Origin: 39-52-133 sp036523795
GTDB taxonomy: Bacteria > Pseudomonadota > Gammaproteobacteria > Burkholderiales > Gallionellaceae
Assembly (NCBI GenBank): GCA_036523795.1
Contig: DATDDN010000177.1
Coordinates: forward strand, 1 to 64,000
Length of the DNA stretch: 64,000 bases
Direction of reading: 5' to 3'
Both the position numbers and the translations under genes were made by a program. Under the pieces are notes generated by a model, which saw only the letters and a program-made list of their open reading frames with translations, had not been told where the DNA came from and searched no databases. Below, piece by piece: positions 60,815 to 64,000 of this stretch (the first letter of the stretch is position 1; each line of letters starts with the position of its first letter).

Positions 60815-62509
60815 TTATCCGGCTGCCTGCCAGTGCCGGACGATGAGTTGCAGACTGGTCTTGCCATTGTATTCGTTGACACCGAGGCTGAATACCGCGC
60901 GGATGGAGTCGGGCAGCGGATCGGTACTGAAGAAGTGCATGGCCTCGTAACTTGTGCGCCCTGCAGCAAGTTTCAATTTGAGGTGTTTTTCGCCCACCAC
61001 GCGCTGGCTTTCCACGCCGAAGATGCCGTCGAACAGTGGCTGCGGGAAGGCTTGTCCCCACACCTGCTGTTCAAGGGTGCGCGCCACGTCGATGTTGAAA
61101 TCGCTCTGCTCCAGCGCGCCATCGGTCTCGATGATGCGGGTCAGGTCTGCCGGGGTCAGCAGGCTCTGCGCCACGTCCTCGAAGGCCTGCTGAAAAGCCG
61201 GGAAATCGTCCTCGCGCAAGCTCAGTCCAGCCGCCATGGCATGGCCGCCGAATTTCTGCAGCAGGTGAGGGTGGCGCTTGGCCACCAGATCCAGCGCATC
61301 GCGCAGGTGCAGGCCGGGAATGCTGCGACCGGAGCCTTTGAGTTCGCCGGTCTGGGCGCGTGCAAAGGCAATCACCGGCCGATGAAAGCGATCCTTCAGG
61401 CGCGAGGCGAGGATGCCGATCACGCCCTGGTGCCAGCTGTCGTCGAACAGCGCCAGGCTGTAGCCGGCGCTGGGGTCCACCTTTTCCAGTGCGGCCAGTG
61501 CGGCCTGCTGCATGTCGGCCTCTATGCTGCGGCGCTCCTGGTTGAGCGCATCCAGTTTGGCGGCGATCTCGTCGGCCTCTGCCGCATCGTCGCTGAGCAG
61601 GCACTGGATGCCGAGGCCCATGTCTTCCAGGCGGCCGGCTGCATTCAGGCGCGGCCCCAGGATGAAGCCCAGCTCATAGGCTGAGGCCTGCGCAGGCAGC
61701 TTGCGCGCCACGCGCAGCAAGGCCTGGATGCCGGCACAGGCGCGGCCTGCGCGGATGCGCTGCAGGCCTTGCTGCACGAGGATGCGGTTGTTGTCGTCCA
61801 GCCGCACCACGTCGGCCACGGTGCCGAGTGCCACCAGGTCGAGCAGGTGGCCCAGGTTGGGTTCGGGCTGGGTGCTGAAGGCGCCACGCTTGCGCAGCTC
61901 GGCACGCAGCGCCAGCAGCACGTAGAACATCACGCCGACGCCGGCGAGGTTCTTGCTCGGGAAAGTGCAGCCCGGCTGATTCGGGTTCACGATGCAGCGC
62001 GCGTCTGGTAGGGTGTCGCCGGGCAGGTGATGGTCAGTCACCAGTACCTCGATGCCCAGACGCTTCGCCTCGGCGACACCTTCCACGCTGGCGATGCCGT
62101 TATCCACGGTGACGATGATGTCGGGACTGGATTGCGCAGCCAGTTGCACGATTTCTGGAGTGAGGCCGTAGCCGTATTCGAAGCGGTTGGGCACGATGTA
62201 ATCGATCTGCGCGCCCAGCGCACGCAAGCCGCGCACCCCCACCGCGCAGGCTGTGGCGCCATCGGCATCGTAGTCGGCCACGATCAGCAAGCGGCGTTTG
62301 GCCGCGATGGCATCGGCCAGCAGGCCAGCCATGGTTTCGGCGCTTTTAAGTTGCGTGAAGGGTAGCAACTGGTTGAGGCCGGTCTCCAGCTGCGCCATGC
62401 GTTCGATGCCGCGCGCCGCATAGATGCGCGCCAAGAGGCCGGGCAGGCCGCTGGCTGCCAGCGTGTTGGCCGCGTCGGAGGGATAAGGGCGCTGAACGAT
62501 TTCTGTCAT
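60815..62509 (-). CDS. recJ: Single-stranded-DNA-specific exonuclease RecJ
   Basis: A 564-residue 5'-3' ssDNA exonuclease. The DHH family motifs are complete: LLIVADYDADGATACAVG (motif I), VTVDNGIAS (II), LVTDHHLPGD (III), NPNQPGC, and the DHHA1 block KFGGHAMAAGLSLREDD. An OB-fold follows at the C-terminus. It acts in recombination and mismatch repair. GAGGAG-like sequence lies upstream of the ATG at 62509. Confidence 0.97.
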   Translation of the reverse strand: MTEIVQRPYPSDAANTLAASGLPGLLARIYAARGIERMAQLETGLNQLLPFTQLKSAETMAGLLADAIAAKRRLLIVADYDADGATACAVGVRGLRALGAQIDYIVPNRFEYGYGLTPEIVQLAAQSSPDIIVTVDNGIASVEGVAEAKRLGIEVLVTDHHLPGDTLPDARCIVNPNQPGCTFPSKNLAGVGVMFYVLLALRAELRKRGAFSTQPEPNLGHLLDLVALGTVADVVRLDDNNRILVQQGLQRIRAGRACAGIQALLRVARKLPAQASAYELGFILGPRLNAAGRLEDMGLGIQCLLSDDAAEADEIAAKLDALNQERRSIEADMQQAALAALEKVDPSAGYSLALFDDSWHQGVIGILASRLKDRFHRPVIAFARAQTGELKGSGRSIPGLHLRDALDLVAKRHPHLLQKFGGHAMAAGLSLREDDFPAFQQAFEDVAQSLLTPADLTRIIETDGALEQSDFNIDVARTLEQQVWGQAFPQPLFDGIFGVESQRVVGEKHLKLKLAAGRTSYEAMHFFSTDPLPDSIRAVFSLGVNEYNGKTSLQLIVRHWQAAG

Positions 62510-62703
62510 GCTGAGGAGTATTGACGACTTGTGGATTAGCGGGCGAGTTTAGCAGACTCGCTTCCCCTCAAGGCATCGCGCGCTGGCATCAGTGGGCTGT
62601 AATGGCCGCTGCAGATCATGTATTGCAAAAACAGCATATTCTCATTCAGCGCCAATTTAGGATAGAATGCCGCCCATTTTCCAGAAAACCAGCAGGCATA
62701 ATC

Positions 62704-63936
62704 GTGGCGTTGATTGTTCAGAAATACGGTGGTACTTCAGTAGGCAGCCCGGAGCGCATCAAGAATGTGGCGCGCCGCGTGGCCAAATACAAGGCGCAGG
62801 GACATCAGGTGGTCGTGGTGGTTTCCGCCATGAGCGGCGAGACCAACCGTCTGCTCGGTCTGGCAAGGGAAATCCAGGCCCACCCCGATCCGCGCGAACT
62901 CGATGTGGTGGTCTCCACCGGCGAGCAGGTGACCATCGGTCTGCTCTCCATGGCGCTGATAGCCGAAGGCATGAAGGCCAAGAGCTACACCGGCGCCCAG
63001 GTCAAGATTCTGACCGACAGCTCCTTCACCAAGGCACGCATCGTCAGCATCGATGAAGAGAGTATCCGCTCCGACCTTGGCAACGGCTATGTGGTCGTCG
63101 TGGCGGGTTTCCAGGGCATAGACGAGGAAGGCAACATCACCACGCTGGGCCGTGGCGGTTCGGATACCACCGGTGTGGCGATTGCCGCCGCGCTGCGCGC
63201 GGATGAGTGCCAGATCTATACCGACGTGGATGGCGTGTACACCACCGACCCGCGCATGGTGCCGGAAGCGCGCCGCCTGAAGACCATCACCTTCGAAGAA
63301 ATGCTGGAGATGGCCAGCCTGGGTTCCAAGGTGTTGCAGATCCGCTCGGTAGAGTTTGCAGGCAAATACAAGGTTAAATTGCGTGTGCTGTCCAGCTTCG
63401 AGGAAGAGGGCGATGGCACATTGATCACGTTTGAGGAAGATACAAAAATGGAACAGGCAATCATTTCAGGCATAGCCTTCAACCGCGATGAAGCGAAGAT
63501 TACCGTGATCGGCGTGCCGGACAAGCCTGGTATTGCGTACCAGATCCTCGGCCCGGTGAGCGAAGCCAACATCGACGTCGACATGATCATCCAGAACGTG
63601 GGCGTGGACGGCGCAACTGACTTCTCGTTTACCGTGCATCGCAACGAGTTCGCCAAGGCCATGGACATCCTGAAGAACCAGGTGCAGAAGCACATCGGCG
63701 CGCGCGACGTGATCGGCGACAACAAGACCGCCAAGGTCTCTGTGGTCGGTGTAGGCATGCGTTCCCACGTCGGCATCGCCAGCAAGATGTTCCGTACTCT
63801 GGCCGAAGAGGGCATCAACATCCAGATGATCTCCACCTCCGAAATCAAGATTTCCGTGGTGATTGACGAGAAGTATCTGGAGCTGGCCGTGCGTGTTCTG
63901 CACAAAGCATTCAATCTCGATCAGGAAAATGCATAA
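62704..63936 (+). CDS. lysC: Aspartate kinase
   Basis: A 410-residue single-function aspartokinase. It catalyses the first step of the Lys/Thr/Met branch. The catalytic motif VQKYGGTSVGSPERIKNV starts at residue 4, GRGGSDTTGVAIAAALRADE binds aspartate, and two ACT domains (about 262-405) mediate feedback inhibition. The GTG at 62704 was chosen because the family N-terminus begins there; an upstream in-frame ATG would add an unsupported extension of about 60 residues. Lys-sensitive or Lys+Thr-concerted control is likely. Confidence 0.95.
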   Translation: MALIVQKYGGTSVGSPERIKNVARRVAKYKAQGHQVVVVVSAMSGETNRLLGLAREIQAHPDPRELDVVVSTGEQVTIGLLSMALIAEGMKAKSYTGAQVKILTDSSFTKARIVSIDEESIRSDLGNGYVVVVAGFQGIDEEGNITTLGRGGSDTTGVAIAAALRADECQIYTDVDGVYTTDPRMVPEARRLKTITFEEMLEMASLGSKVLQIRSVEFAGKYKVKLRVLSSFEEEGDGTLITFEEDTKMEQAIISGIAFNRDEAKITVIGVPDKPGIAYQILGPVSEANIDVDMIIQNVGVDGATDFSFTVHRNEFAKAMDILKNQVQKHIGARDVIGDNKTAKVSVVGVGMRSHVGIASKMFRTLAEEGINIQMISTSEIKISVVIDEKYLELAVRVLHKAFNLDQENA

Positions 63937-63941
63937 ATAGT

Positions 63942-63970
63942 TTGACCAGAACGCCTTCTACCAGTATTAT
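63942..63970 (+). promoter_or_regulatory. Sigma-70 promoter of tRNA-Ser
   Basis: TTGACC (63942-63947), a 17-bp spacer and TATTAT (63965-63970), followed by a GC-rich discriminator, 11 nt before the tRNA. Confidence 0.88.
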
Positions 63971-63981
63971 TCGCGGCCTTC

Positions 63982-64000
63982 GGAGAGATGGCCGAGAGGT
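63982..64000 (+). tRNA. tRNA-Ser, 5' part only
   Basis: GGAGAGATGGCCGAGAGGT is the acceptor strand and D-arm start typical of class II tRNA-Ser genes. The window ends before the anticodon, so the isoacceptor cannot be read. Confidence 0.85.

Overview
The window reads as a continuous piece of a GC-rich betaproteobacterial chromosome. The rimP-nusA-infB-rbfA-truB-rpsO-pnp order, the prfB/lysS linkage, a complete type II secretion cluster and periplasmic Sox genes point to a sulfur-oxidising, chemolithotroph-type member of the Nitrosomonadales (Gallionellaceae/Sideroxydans-like). This placement is an inference from gene content and protein flavour; no 16S gene is present. No phage, integrase, transposase or CRISPR array was seen.

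Layout. 1-8.3 kb: tRNA-Cys and tRNA-Gly, a Ser/Thr kinase fused to a cyclic-nucleotide-binding domain, then ppsR and ppsA facing away from each other around a haem protein and a small membrane protein, then a two-component pair and a glycosyltransferase remnant. 8.5-14 kb: a TolC/MacA/MacB-type efflux operon and an EamA transporter. 14-25.5 kb: tRNA-Ala/Glu, the transcription-translation operon (rimP to truB), rpsO, pnp, uvrC, pgsA and tRNA-Pro/Arg/His. 25.8-36.6 kb: a type II secretion system in two divergent arms, gspGHIJKLMN on minus and gspCDEF on plus. 36.6-40.2 kb: a 2OG-Fe(II) oxygenase-like protein, a FrnE-type DsbA protein and tex.

40.3-51.8 kb is the most interesting part. It holds two exported DsrE-family proteins, a DsbC-like protein, an ECF sigma factor and a membrane protein in the anti-sigma position whose periplasmic part is itself a DsrE-like domain. 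soxXYZAB, a YeeE/YedE sulfur-transporter homologue, an unusual HTH-ferredoxin-reductase fusion and a Crp/Fnr regulator follow. The ECF gene and the divergent dsrE gene each carry the same promoter-like element, GGAATAAA-N14-CGTC. I infer an autoregulated sigma/anti-sigma circuit sensing sulfur or thiol state in the periplasm, next to the Sox thiosulfate-oxidation genes.

51.8-64 kb: lysS and prfB (with its programmed +1 frameshift) are separated by a three-gene MukBEF/MksBEF-like SMC operon. Then come a DUF4010 membrane protein, recJ, lysC and the start of a tRNA-Ser. Two related palindromic intergenic repeats lie at 1653-1847 and 59349-59466.
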